64,000 nucleotides of DNA from assembly GCF_003286085.1 (NCBI RefSeq), contig NW_020825452.1, positions 62,001 to 126,000 of the forward strand, read 5' to 3'. The translations under genes and the position numbers were made by a program. Positions 10,631-22,249 of this stretch are shown here, in pieces. The DNA is from Drosophila persimilis. Lineage: Eukaryota; Arthropoda; Insecta; Diptera; Drosophilidae. Position 1 is the stretch's first letter, and each line of letters starts with the position of its first letter. The notes beneath the pieces were generated by a model. That model was not told the origin of the DNA, did no database searches, and was given only the letters and a program-made list of their open reading frames with translations.

Positions 10631-11746
10631 AACGAGGGGGAACGTTGTGAGTTGCTGCGTACACCGCAACTCTACAGTTATACCCGATACTAAGTCAGTA
10701 TGGCTCTCCTCCGGCAGACGCCGCTAATATTAAACGACACGACAAAGAGTGCGTGCGAGAGAGACAGAAAATCAGTCTGAGCGTGACGTCGGGCGCTGCG
10801 TAGCCACTGCAAATTGATTTGTTCCTTTTGGCTAAAAAAATGGTCTGATCTGATCCAGATTCAGCAATCTGATAGATATGGTCGTTATCTATGATTCTGC
10901 GTTTTTAGTTTTCTCAAATCTGCAATATTGTGGATGCAACAGATTTTCGTCCTTTGTGTGGGCGGAAGGGGGTGGGGCGAAATTTTGAGATACACGTTTT
11001 ATAGTGAGATCTAAGAGAAGTGCGGATTCCAAATTTGGTTACTCTAGCGTTAATAGTCTCTGAGATTTGTGAATATCCCCAGATTTGCATCCTTTGCGGG
11101 GGCGGAAGGGGGTGTGGCGAAATTTTGAAACAAACTCGTCTCGGTCTGATATATTAGGAGTGTGGATACCAAATTTGGTTGCACTAGCTTTTATAGTCTC
11201 TGAGATCTAGGCGCTAATGTTTTACTCTAAGGAAAGCCGCCTATGCTACGTGTGTGTTAGAGAGAGACAGGGCGAGAAAAAATGAAATTGTTTTCTTGAT
11301 GCTGGCTATAATAATAATACGATCCAATTCAGATTCTGCAGTCTAAAAGATATGGTCATTCTCTACGATTCTGCGTTTTTGGTTTTATCGTATCTTGAAA
11401 ATTGTGGATGCCACAGATTTTCGCCTTTTGTGGGGGCGGAAGTGGGCGGGGCAAAGTTTTGAAATATTTTTGTAGCAGTGACATATCACAGAAGTCTGGA
11501 TCCAAAACATCGTTGCTCTAGCTCTTATAATCTTTGGGCATTAGGCGCTGAAGGGGACGGACAGACGGACAGACGGACGGACGGACAGACGGACAGACAG
11601 ACATGGCTCAATCGACTCGGCTATTGATGCTGATCAAGAATATATATACTTTATGGGGTCGGAAACGATTCCTTCTGGACGTTACACACATCCACTTTTA
11701 CCACAAATCTAATATACCCCAATACTCATTTTGAGTATCGGGTATA
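10631..11746 (-). mobile_element. DINE-1, full length
   Basis: Complete minus-strand copy, from the 5' palindrome at 11746 to the 3' hairpin and CCCCCTCGTTT end at 10631. The GGACGGACAGAC microsatellite is at about 11555-11605. It sits between LOA copy 1 and the copia-type leader, at a joint where both neighbours are truncated. Confidence 0.9.
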
Positions 11747-12807
11747 AAAAAAGGAAAGACAGGGACAACAGTATTGTCGTCGCAGTTGCTTTGTGCATGA
11801 GACGATCGACAATTACAAATTTTGCACTGTGGGACAATAAGTACCAAAAATGAGTGGATGATTTGTGGCCAATCGTCAGTGGTAAAATTGAGCTTAGTGA
11901 AAGTGCAACAAATGAGCAACGTGCAGCTTTTGAACTAAAGGATCAAAAGGCGTTGGCGTCAATTTTACTTTGTGTTAAATCGACCCAACTAAACAATATT
12001 AAAAATTGTGTATCGTCGTCACAGGCATGGCAAAAGCTAAATAAAATGCATAGGCCAAGCGGACAATTGTTGACGTTAAAAATGTCGGATGGTATAAGTG
12101 CACAGGAATATTTGCGGAAATTCCAGGTGGTACACGAGGCTTTAGCAGAGGTCAACATAAAGGTTGATGAAAAGATCTTATCAGTTGTGTTGCTAAATGG
12201 TTTGCCTAAATCGTATGAAAGTTTTTGTGTAGCGATTGAGACGCGAGATGATTTGCCGAGCTTGAGCATGCTAAAAATAAAAATTTCTGAAGAAGCGAAT
12301 AGGCAGGAAGATAGCATTAGCAAGGAAATTACAAGTAGCGCGGAACAACACGTCAGTTATGACAACAAAAATTTTAAGAAAAACTTTAAGAAGGGATGGC
12401 ATTTTAAATCGGAATGCCGTGTCAAAAGCAAGCAGAAAGGAGCAAACAACAAGGGCGCAAACAGTAAAAGCGGGGAAAGATTGGGTACAATGCTTTGCGT
12501 AACCGAATATGCCAAAGTGGAACCAGAAAAATATGAACCAATCCAAAATTTAGCTAAGCCAAATGACCAGATGTTAAATGCATGGTGCATAGACAATGGC
12601 GCAACGGCGCATCTATGTTGTGACAAGGAACGCTTTGTGTCGTTCACGGAAGATAATCAAAAAGTATTTTTAGCCGGCGGTAAATGACTTATTGCTGAAG
12701 GGCATGGAACTGTTCAAATAAAGTGCGGTGATAGATCCGTTACGCTGGAAAATGTTATCTTGGTACCAGATTTGCAGTACAATTTTATATCGGTCACAAG
12801 ACTATTA
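11747..12807 (+). pseudogene. gag: copia-type gag and protease start, copy 1
   Basis: Ty1/Copia Gag of the UBN2 type. Reading is open from about 11854 to 12687. The leader before 11849 matches copy 2, but the 5' LTR is lost at the DINE-1 joint. The start is damaged: after ATGAGTGGA about 85 nt are deleted, relative to copy 2, before 'DLWPIVSGK'. A small in-frame loss removes 'PARVVFLIK'. A second deletion removes the zinc-knuckle core (KKG joins WHFKSEC), so nucleic-acid binding would fail. The protease motif reads DNGA where copy 2 has DSGA. A TGA follows 'FLAGGK' at 12685. The element then breaks at 'NFISVT' where LOA copy 2 is inserted, and about 800 bp of integrase is missing. Confidence 0.82.
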
Positions 12808-12821
12808 GGTTAGGTTAGGTT
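12805..12821. repeat. short TTAGG-type tandem at LINE 3' end
   Basis: Three units of TTAGG plus TT lie exactly at the joint between copia-type sequence (ending ACTATTA) and LOA LINE copy 2. In the LINE sense the tail reads …GAACCTAACCTAACC. It takes the place of a poly(A) tail. Copy 2 of the copia element, without the LINE, reads ACTATTAAAACATGG here, so at least two units came with the LINE. Confidence 0.8.
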
Positions 12822-14975
12822 CAGGCGGTAGCCTGGGGGAGTGATGAAACCCTCCCAAGCTCACTTGGACCTGTAGAAGGTCCGTTGTGGTGCCGCATGG
12901 GCGTGTGCCCCTTCCCAGTGCCTAAAAACCGTGCAGAAACAGGCTGTTGCAAATTAAGGGCAGTCCCATCCGGAGGCTTGGATGAATCTGGACAAGGTCC
13001 CCGGTTTGATTTCGGACAGGTCCGAAATGTCTGTGAGGAAAGCGGCCCCGAGAATACGAAGACGACGATTTCCAAGGGCCGGGCAGTGGCAGAAGAAGTG
13101 GGTGACCGATTCCTCCTCTTCCTCGTGCAGAAGTCGTTATGAGGGATTGACAGTCTAGAGGCATGAGTGCCGATTTGCCAGTGTCCCGTAATGGCTCGAG
13201 TAACTGCAGAGCACTGTGATCTGCTGAGCCTATACAGCTCGGCTGAGCGCTTCTTCGATCGATATGGCCATATCAATCTTGAGATTTTACCTCGATGTCC
13301 CTGTGGCCTGGAACCCATATATGGAAGAGGTCTAAGATCTGCGGCAGTCATTTACAGTCGCTGAGTTCGACGATATTGAGCCTAGAGCTTTAATAGCTGC
13401 TTGGCTGTCCGAGAAAACGCACACTAAGTGCGTGTCTAGAAGTAGTTTGGAGACGATGGAAATGGCCTCCTTGATGGCTACAACCTCCGCTTGGAACACA
13501 CTTCAGTGGTCCGGAAGCCTGAAGCAATGCCTGATGTTCAGCTCGCTGCAGTAGACTCCGCCTCCCACGCGGCCATCTAACTTTGAGCCATCAGTGTAGA
13601 AGTGAACCGCATTTGCGGGCCCTGGTTCGCCCATCTCCCAGTCCTCCCTAAGTGGGATTGATACCTGGAAAGGCGTCGAGAGGTGATAACTAGGGACACA
13701 ATAATCTGTCCTCTCTGGTAATTGCGGGTGTCTCATCAGGATTCCCGAGTGCCCAACCGCGGACGCTTTCCACAGTCTGGCTTCTCTCATTCTGAGTGCG
13801 GAAAGTGTTGCCACTTTCTTTCCCATGAGATCTATGGGGAGGAGGTCCAGCACAGTATCCAGGGCTTCCCCTGGAGTAGTGCGTAGCCCGCCAGTTATGC
13901 ATAGCTCTGCCATGCGTTGAACTCTGCTGAGTTTATTGAGGCATGTCCTTTTGTCTAAGGCTGGCCACCATACTACCGCTCCATAGAGCATGATCGGTCG
14001 TATGATGGTGGTGTAAAGCCACCGAACTATATAGGGGGTCATTCCCCATCTTAGTCCGATTGCTTTCCTGCAAGTATAGAGGGCTACTGTGGCCTTCTTT
14101 TCTCTATCCTCTATGCTCAATTTCCAATCGAGCTTTCTATCGAGGATTAGGCCAAGATACTTGGCGTTGTTGCTGAAGATTAGCGCTTCCCCACCTAGTC
14201 TTGGGGGAATCAGTGCCGGAACTTTGTACTTCCTAGTGAAGAGCACCAGTTCCGTTTTAGACGGGTTGACGCCTAGACCGCATTTGTCTGCCCATTTTGA
14301 CATCTTCATGAGTGTGCCTGACAAGGCAGTCACACAGCGTCTGCGGGAATTTACCCGAAAATGCTATAGCATCATCGTCCGCATACGCCACCACGCGGCA
14401 GCCACCCCCTCTATCTCCCGCAGCAGTTCGTTCACTGCCACGTTCCATAGGAGGGGCGAGAGGACTCCGCCCTGCGGGGTGCCTCTACTGACAAACCTGG
14501 TGGACGTTGACGTCCCCAGTGATGCCTCAACCGTCCTGCATTGCATCATCTGATCGATCAGGCTCACCGTCCGGGAGTCAACCCCCAGGTCCGTCAGTGC
14601 ACCCGTGATGGCGTTCGGGAGGATGTTATTAAAGGCGCCTTCTATGTCGAGGAAGGCTACCAGGGTGTACTCTTTACAGTTGAGGGACGCTTCTATGATC
14701 GATGTGATCGTGTGTAGGGCCGTTTCGGTGGATCTTCCTTTCCGATAGGCATGCTGGGCGTCTGAGAATAGACTAGGCGGAATATTTACCGTGAGATGCA
14801 TCCCCAAAAGCCGTTTCATCGTCTTCAGAAGGAAGGACGATAGACTTATGGGTCTGAAATCTTTGGGGGCAGTGTGCGAGGGCTTGCCTGCCTTGGGGAT
14901 GAAGACGACTTTGGTATGAAGCCAGGTTTCCCGGATATATCCATGGGAGAAGATTCCCTCGTATAGTATTCCCTC
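12822..14975 (-). pseudogene. LOA-clade LINE ORF2: RT, RNase H, zinc knuckle (copy 2)
   Basis: The most complete 3' half of the family here. In minus-strand order: RT palm (AYRKGRSTETALHT, about 14760), 'GTPQGGVLSPLLW', active site AYADDDAIAF (V to D next to the catalytic pair), thumb 'LGLILDRKLDWK', RNase H start 'HFYTDGSKLDG' (about 13590), RNase H end 'WVPGHRDIEVK' (about 13310), and a C-terminal CCHC-like tail around 'ITGHWQIGTHASRLSI' and 'SVTHFFCHCPAL' (13000-13190) with a frameshift between them. An RNase H domain fits LOA rather than Jockey or CR1. It shares both RT frameshifts with copy 1 and is nearly identical over 13615-14975, which suggests DNA-level duplication. Confidence 0.85.
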
Positions 14976-15214
14976 GTATGTAGACCGGGCATATCCCGCG
15001 TGCCCCGGGAAGCCTTATTAAAACTGGAGGTCGGCAGGTATCCAGAGTCCGCATATAAGCGATCGAGCACCCCTTGGCCATGCATCCCTCGGCATATGAC
15101 AGTGTCACCTTGGATTGGGGTTATTTCACTGAGAGTTTTCTTCTCTCCGCCCGACTACAATTAGCCAGCATCCTGGCAGAGACATGACCGTACCAGGACC
15201 TGGTACAGCTGCGG
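14976..15214. other. unassigned joint between LOA copy 2 and copia-type pol
   Basis: About 240 bp matching neither neighbour by eye. It starts with a repeat of 'ATTCCCTCGTAT', which looks like a slippage or template-switch scar, and ends where copia-type integrase resumes (GVTPFEIWTGRKP, 15215). It contains a near-palindrome TACCAGGACCTGGTA at about 15190-15205. The origin is not recognised. Confidence 0.5.
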
Positions 15215-17142
15215 GGTGACACCTTTTGAAATATGGACAGGTAGAAAACCAGTGGTATCGCATTTAATAGTTTTTGGCTCAGTAGCAATTGCTCGATACG
15301 GCCAAAGCATACCGTTTGGTCAGTAAAGAAACCAGCAAACTCGTAGAGAGTAGGGATGTCATTTTTGTAGAACCTGAAGGGGGCAAACTAGATGCATCAG
15401 GTTCCAATGACATGGCATCAATTGAGGTTCAACAAAACCAGGACTCTGAACCCGAAATGGATAGCGAGCAATTTAAAGATCCAGAAAATGAGCCAGAAAA
15501 TCAGGAGGAGACTAGGTCTAGTAATGACACTCTTTTAATTCCAGAACCAATAAGAGGACCAGGATGCCCAACCATAGTACGGACGGGCAAACCAGGACAG
15601 GGCAAACCAGGGCAGCAGACGAACAAGTTCCACAAAACTACGCACAAGCTGAACGGTCTACTGAAGGCGAGATATGGAAAGCATCAATGAAGGACGAGTA
15701 CGAATCTCTCGTGAAGAACGGCACGTGGTCGCTTACTAAATTGCCTAGCGGGAAAAAGTCCATTGGGTGCAGATGAGTTTACGCAGTCAAGTCCACGTCT
15801 GGTGGCGAAAGGTTGTAGCCAACGCTACGGGATCGACTACAAGGAAACATTTGCACCAGTAGTACGCCACGCAACTATCAGGTTGATAATTGCACTTGCA
15901 GTCGAACATGGTCTCCATCTACATCAAATCGATGTTGTCACGGCGTATCTCAACGGCGAATTGGAAGATGAGGTTTTTATGAGACAACCTGAGGACTTCA
16001 TCAGCGAAGTTCACCCAAATCACGTTTTAAGGCTTCACAAAAGTATATATGGGCTAAAACAATCAGGAAGAGTGTGGAACTCTACGTTGGATGCAACGCT
16101 GAGACGCATTGGTTTTATACCGACTGCCAACGAACCCTGTCTGTATTGTAAGCCAGGTAAAAATATGTGTCTAATAGCTGTCTACGTAGATGACATTATT
16201 TTGGCGTGTAAGGACCTAGATGATATATCTGATATCAAGATAAAGATCGAAGCAGAATTTGATGTGGTTGACATCGGGCCTATTTAGTTCTTTTTAGGTA
16301 CTGAGGTGAAACGTGAAGGCAGTACGGGTGCGATTTCAATCAGCCAACGGAAGTATATTAGAGAGTTGCTCGAACAGTACAATTTGAAAGATTGTCGACA
16401 GACGTCCACGCCGCTTGAAGCTGGTTACCAGGTGACATGCAACAAAGAGGACTGCCGCAGGGTCGACATCACATCGTTCCAAAAGCTAATTGGAGAGTTA
16501 TGTTATCTTGCTGTTATGACTCGTCCGGACATTGCGCATTCGGTGAACAAATTAGCACAACGTTGCAAGGATCCTCATTCCGAGCATGAAGCGGCAGCCA
16601 AGCACATCCTTCGATATTTGGCAAAAACTATCGACTGGGAGATATGCTACACAAAGCAAGGAAAGGCAATTGAGTGTTTTGTTGATGCAGATTGGGCAAG
16701 TGATATGACGAACCGAAAATCATTCACTGGCTATGTATGCATGTTGGCAGGAGGAGCGGTTTCTTAAGAGTCAAGAAAGCAATCGACGGTTGACCTTAGT
16801 TCCACGGAGGCAGAGTACATAGCCTTATCATCTGCAGCAAAAGAGGCGATATACTTTCGCAGCCTACTGATTGACTTGAAGCTGATGTCCAAGGAGTCAG
16901 CTATTCAGATATACGGCGACAACATTGGAGCACAGCAGCTTGCTAGAAACCCCATGTTTCATGCACGTACAAAGCACATCGACGTCAAGATACATCATAT
17001 TCGAGAGGTTCTCAAGAGAGGTGAAGTCGACATTGCGTATCTGCCAACCGATGAGATGATAGCAGATGTCTTCACAAAGAACTTAGCCAAGGTTAAGCAC
17101 CATAAATTTGTATTCGCATTTGGTTTAAAAGATCGTTTATAA
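15215..17142 (+). pseudogene. pol: copia-type integrase end, RT and RNase H, copy 1
   Basis: Continuation of the element interrupted at 12807. Visible: integrase C-terminus 'GVTPFEIWTGRKP', an acidic linker, RT 'GIDYKETFAPVVR', 'HQIDVVTAYLNGEL', active site YVDD within 'IAVYVDDIILACK' (about 16178), 'SYGLKQSGRVW'-type motif, RNase H 'VDADWASD', and C-terminal 'HARTKHIDVKIHHIRE' with 'ADVFTKNL', ending in TAA at 17140. Stops replace Trp or Gln codons at about 15774, 16285 and 16766, and a gap removes sequence before 15289. Between about 15585 and 15780 the frame changes. Dead, but the C-terminal RNase H is complete here and missing from copy 2. Confidence 0.85.
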
Positions 17143-17214
17143 GTGCTTGACATGTTATTGAATATTAGTTAAGTATATTTAAAGTTTGTAAACATGCGTT
17201 GTGTTGAGGAGGAG

Positions 17215-17485
17215 TGTTCAAAGTGACCGCTACGATAATTAGATATTGATCTCTAACAACACTGCGCATATGCCCTGCTGCATATCGATGTTCTCATATC
17301 GATGTTCTTCTTTCGGCGTCAGTCTCTTGCGTATGCTACTCGGAAGCACATATAATTCTGTATACTGAACTTCTACTGTATAAATTCTTTGTTAATTTTT
17401 GAAATTAATTTATAATTTATATATTTAATTATGTTTTTCTTTTACATTATTTCCTGCCTAGTGTTTGTGTGGCTTTACAGGACTC
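17215..17485 (+). repeat. copia-type 3' LTR (3' end uncertain)
   Basis: Starts TGTTCAAAGTGACC directly after a polypurine run (GAGGAGGAG, 17206-17214). The body has TATAAATTC and an A/T-rich tract. The 3' border is a guess at TTTACA near 17485, since no second LTR is present in the window. Confidence 0.55.
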
Positions 17486-17721
17486 ACTCTAATTGGGCAG
17501 ATGTTATTCCGCTCAATTTTACAATTTTAGATTTTAAAGTTAAATTTTATGCATCGCAGTGCATTTAGAAAAGCGCTGTCGGTTCACTGCTCCGGGTCTA
17601 GCGCTAGACGCGGCCGGTGCCGGCTGCACAGGCTGCTACTGCTTCTCTGTTGGGGCACCGGTGCAGGCTGCATAGGTGTACTCGCATTGCGGCGAGTATT
17701 TCGCTCCATTTCGTTTTTAAT
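17486..17721. other. unassigned GC-rich stretch
   Basis: About 235 bp between the presumed LTR end and a DINE-1. The part at 17560-17700 is GC-rich with CCGGTGC/GCACCGG inverted bits. No gene or element is recognised; it could be flank or part of a longer LTR. Confidence 0.4.
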
Positions 17722-18170
17722 TATACCCGATACTCAAAATGAGTATTGGGGTATATTAGATTTGTGGTAAAAGTGGATGTGTGTAACGTCCAGAAGGAAT
17801 CGTTTCCGACCCCATAAAGTATATATATTCTTGATCAGCATCAATAGCCGAGTCGATTGAGCCCTGTCTGTCTGTCCGTCTGTCCGTCCGTCCGTCCGTC
17901 CGTCTGTCCGTCCCCTTCAGCGCCTAGTGCTCAGAGACTATAAGAGCTAGAGCAACGATCCAGACTTCTGTGATATGTCACTGCTACAAGAATAGTTCAA
18001 AACTTTGCCCCGCCCACTTCCGCCCCCACAAAGGACGAAAATCTGTGGCACCCACATTTTTAAAGATACGATAAAACTAAAAACGCAGAATCGTAGAAGA
18101 TGACTATATCTTCTAGAATGCAAAATCTGAACCAGATCGTATAATTATTATAGCCAGAATCAATCAATCA
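17722..18170 (+). mobile_element. DINE-1, 3'-truncated
   Basis: Plus-strand copy starting TATACCCGATACTC, with the GTCCGTCTGTCC microsatellite at 17866-17911. It breaks after the 'ATTATTATAGCCAGAATC' motif, where LOA copy 3 begins; the 3' hairpin half is absent. Confidence 0.85.
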
Positions 18171-19000
18171 CCATAACCACAAGTCCGATTGCACGGGCAG
18201 GCAAGCCCGATCGACAACCCGGCGTCGGATGCGGCGTCCATGATGTCGGACGAGATCTTGGACGATTACGCGTTCGATGAGAGCGACCTAGCCAGGGTTC
18301 TCAGCCATATCGTTGTCGGGGAGAAGCCGGAGGTGGAGGTGAGCTTCAGGAATGTCCTTGACGCTCCTGCAGATAAACTTCCACCATTGTAAGGCAGCAT
18401 GCGCTGCTCTACTGCTTCACCTGGCCAAGGGCGGAGCCGACAGAGTCCTCATTCAGTAGCCCCGGATCCTCGGTAACAGTGTCTCCGGTCTGAGGACTTC
18501 AGACTACAAGCTACACGTAGCTGAAACCGTAGGTAAAATTCGTACCTGCATTCTTGCAAAAATAAAGTTGCACTTATTTTTCCTCACAAATTTCAGCAAT
18601 GAAGACCACAACGCAGTGAGCCTCGAAGGCCAGGAGCGCTCACTAAGGATCTGCTCCGCATACATGGGGCATGATTAGCCAGACCCCCTTCACACGCGCC
18701 TCCCAGGGCTCTAATCGCAGACTGTTCGGCCAAGGACATCGGCCTAATTGTGGGATGCGACGTCAACGCGCATCACTGTCAGTGGGGAAACACTGACACA
18801 AACGAAAGGGGTGAGTACCTTTTCAGTTACTTACTGACCACTCAGATGGTCTTATTAAACCGGGGTAGTGACCAACCTTCATCACTAAAAACCGCAAGGA
18901 GGTCCTGGACCTCACGCTTGCCTCTCATGAGATACAGAGTAACATTGTATCCTGGAGGGTCCTAAAAGAACACTTTTTCTCGGACCACAGGTACGTTGCA
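18171..19000 (+). pseudogene. LOA-clade LINE ORF1 end and AP endonuclease, copy 3
   Basis: Open at 18189-18392 (ASMMSDEILDDYAFDESD), then in a second frame an apurinic endonuclease start resembling 'INLHHCKAACAALLLHLAKG' (about 18369), then the endonuclease core 'IVGCDVNAHHCQWGNTD' at about 18747, and the C-terminal 'VLDLTLASHEI' and 'FFSDHRYV' motifs (about 18905-18990). These are the N, H and SDH signatures of LINE endonucleases that nick target DNA. Several stops and frameshifts (e.g. near 18458, 18675 and 18713) break it. This is the only LOA copy here keeping the endonuclease, so the three copies complement each other in reconstructing family structure. Confidence 0.78.
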
Positions 19001-21000
19001 ACTTTTTTCTCCTTGTCAGTACCGAACACAGTTCGATTTCGGAACATCAGGCGGACAAACTGGACTTGGTACTCTGATTACCTCTGTCGTATTCTCCCTG
19101 AGCCCCCACTTGAGGAGGAGCTTTGCAGAGAGGCCACTCGTCTTCTTAAGACCTTCACCGACGCCTGCAATAGGCGCGCGATAAAGCCTGCCCCGCTGGA
19201 GAGAACAGAGGACGGAGGAAACCGAAATGGTGGAATCCGTAACTGGGGGAGCTCCGGAAAGCCTGCCGGAGACTTCAATAAAGCTAAGGCTGAAAACGCT
19301 GAGCAGAACTGGGCCGATTACAAGGCCAGTCTGTCAGTTTACAATAAAGAACTGAGGAAAGCCAAACGCGCCTCATGGCGTAAGTTCTGTAGCGAACGTC
19401 CAGCAATGAGTCGCTAAATCTTCTCCTTAACACCCTGCCCAACTGATTCACGCTGGACAAAAAGCCACTAATTGGATCAAAAGAATATACGAGGGAATCT
19501 TCTACCACCTGGAAACCTGGCTTCATACCAAAGTCGTCTTCATCCCCAAGGCAGGCAAGCCCTCGCACACTGCCCCCAAAGATTTCAGACCCATAAGTCT
19601 ATCGTCCTTCCTTCTGAAGACGATGAAACGGCTTTTGGGGATGCATCTCACGGTAAATATTCCGCCTAGTCTATTCTCAGACGCCCAGCATGCCTATCGG
19701 AAAGGAAGATCCACCGAAACGGCCCTACACACGATCACATCGATCATAGAAGCGTCCCTCAACTGTAAAGAGTACACCCTGGTAGCCTTCCTCGACATAG
19801 AAGGCGCCTTTAATAACATCCTCCCGAACGCCATCACGGGTGCACTGACGGACCTGGGGGTTGACTCCCGGACGGTGAGCCTGATCGATCAGATGCTACA
19901 ATGCAGGACGGTTGAGGCACGACTGGGAACGTCAACGCGCATCAGATTTTTCAGCAAAGGCACACCGCAGGGCGGAGTTCTCTCGCACCTCCTATGGAAC
20001 GTGGCAGTGAAAGCACTGCCGCGGGAGATAGAGGGGGTGGCTGCCGTATGGTGGCGTATGCGGACGATGTTGCTATAGCATTCTACGGAAAATTTCTGCC
20101 GACGTTGTGTGAGTGCATGACAAGTACTCTCACGAAAAGGTCGAGATGGGCAGACAAATGCGGGCTAGGAGATAGCCCGTCTAAAACGGAACCTGTGCTC
20201 TTCACAAAGAATAACAAAGTTGCGGTACTGACTCCCCCAAAACTCTGTGGAGAGGCGCTAGCTTTTAGCAATAATGCCAAGTATCTTGGCCTAATCCTAG
20301 ACAGAAAGCTCGATTGGAAATGCATTATAAATGCAGGAAAGCAATCGGACTAAAATGGGGAATGACGTACGTAGTTCGGTGGCTATACACCGCCATCATA
20401 CGACCAATCATGCTGTATGGGGTGGTAGTATGGTGGCCAGCCCTGGATAAAAGAAATTGTCTTATGAGACTCAGTAGAGTTCAACGCATGGCGGCGCTAT
20501 GCATACCTGGCGGGCTACGCACTACTCCAGGGGAAGCCCTGGATACCGTGCTGAACCTCCTCCCTGTAGATCTCATGGGTAAGAAGGTGGCAATACTTTC
20601 TGCCCTTAGAATGAGAGAAGCCAAACTGTGGAAAGCATCCGAGGTTGGCCACTCGGGAATCCTGATGAGACTCCCGCAATTACCAGAGAGGACAGATTAC
20701 TGTGTCCCTAGTGATCACCTCTCTACGCCTTTCCAGGTATCTATCCCACCTAGGGAGGATTGGGATATGGGCAAACCGGGACCTGCAAATACGGTTCACT
20801 TCTACACTGATGGCTCAAAGTTATGGTTCCCCCGCCGACCAGACACAAAAGCCGAAGCCAGCGCGTACTTCCCACTCCAGTTTAGCGTACATCGGCTCCT
20901 AGACCCTGTACGTTGTATGCTACTTGGCATCGCATTGGCTGTTGTATCTTCTGGACTGGATGGAGGCAGAACAGCTCATTCAGCATTTAAGCTGCCTTAA
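19001..21000 (+). pseudogene. LOA-clade LINE RT and RNase H start, copy 3
   Basis: Linker 'FRNIRRTNWTWYSDYLC' at about 19040, then RT palm (19623-20078), AYADDVAIAF near 20056, thumb 'LGLILDRKLDWK' near 20285, and RNase H 'HFYTDGSKL' at about 20800, where homology stops. It shares the G-run frameshift before YADD with copies 1 and 2 but not their second shift, and is more diverged. A deletion shortens the segment after 'LDWK' (20320). The tail after 20825 (to 21000) is out of register with the RNase H. Confidence 0.82.
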
Positions 21001-21035
21001 ACATTCAGAATAATCGAAATGCAGTGTGCAACATG

Positions 21036-21790
21036 AAACGGGGGGGGGGGGGGGAATATTGTGATCTGCTGCTGCGACCCCAACTCTACATTTATAACCG
21101 ATACATAGTCAGTATTGCTACATTAAACGACAAACAGTGCGTGCGAGAGAGACAGAAAATCAGTCAGGACGTGTCGACGGGCGCTGCGTAGCCACTGCAA
21201 ATCGATCTGTTACTTTTGGCTATAATAATAATCCGATATGATTCGGATTCGGCAAGATTCGGCAATCTAGTAGATATGGATATTCTCTATGATTGTGCGT
21301 TTTTAATTTTCTCTTCCTCAAAATTGTGGTTGCCACATATTTTCGTCCTTTGTGGGGCTGAATTTTTAAACACACTTATTGCAGTTAGCTCTCTACAGTG
21401 AGAAAAAAGAAATACACTTGTAACAGTGAGTTCTGCAGTGAAAAATTACAAATAGTTTTGTAACAGTGAGAGCTCTACAGTCAAGTCTAATTGTCTCTGA
21501 GATCTGTGGATGCCACAGATTTTCGTCCTTTGCGGAATATTTCAAAGTTTTGAAATATACTTGTGCAAGTTCGATATCATAGGAATGCGGATACTAAATT
21601 TGGTTGCTCTAGCTCTTATAGTCTCTGAGATCTAAGCGCTAATTTTTTTCTCTAAGCAAAGCCGGCTATTATACTAGTGTGTTAGAGAGAGACAGGGCGG
21701 GAAAACATTTAATTGTTTTCTACATTCTGGCTATAATAATAATAGAAGATATGGTCATTCTCTACGATTCTGCATTGCTGATCATGGTGG
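21036..21790 (-). mobile_element. old, diverged DINE-1 with a 15-G run
   Basis: Recognisable by the degraded 3' hairpin (CTGCTGCGACCCCAACTC), 'AGTGCGTGCGAGAGAGACAG', 'GTGTTAGAGAGAGACAGGGCG' and 'AGATATGGTCATTCTCTACGA'. It is more divergent than all other copies. The CCCCC near the 3' terminus has expanded to 15 (G15 at 21040-21054 on the plus strand). The 5' half is missing. Confidence 0.78.
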
Positions 21791-22249
21791 ATAAACAGCT
21801 TTTGTGTTTACATCTACGCAGCAGCATAACAGGTGTTCAGGTGTTACTCAGCATGCTCTGCACCTTTTTGCATATATAGTCAATCGTAGTAGTACCTTTT
21901 TTGTCCGTCCAGTCTAATCGATCTTGTGTCAGGATTAAACCAGCACTCAAATTGTAATATGATTATGAGTATACAATGCGAGTAGGTAGCACAGTGGTAA
22001 ATTCTTACCTACCAGAGCTGGCTGCTTTGTTCGCTACTCTAAAATGAGCTCACTGTGGTAGATCCAGTCATTAGAGGACAGATTCTATCCTATGGCTTCG
22101 GATCCGTTGTGGCCGAATAAACGTTCATGCGGATGTTATTATTAAAAAAATTTGACTCAAATGCATTGACATTCACATTAAAATCAGCTTCTATCTGGGG
22201 GAGTTTGTTATATACATATATTTTCAATGTTTATTGCTGCTTCATAATA
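21791..22249. other. unassigned A/T-rich DNA
   Basis: About 460 bp with no recognised element, ORF or RNA. It lies downstream of the decayed minus-strand gene and may hold its 3' flank. Confidence 0.5.

Noticed and set aside
12805..12821. True telomeric DNA
   Set aside because: Only three units, and it sits exactly at a LINE 3' joint.
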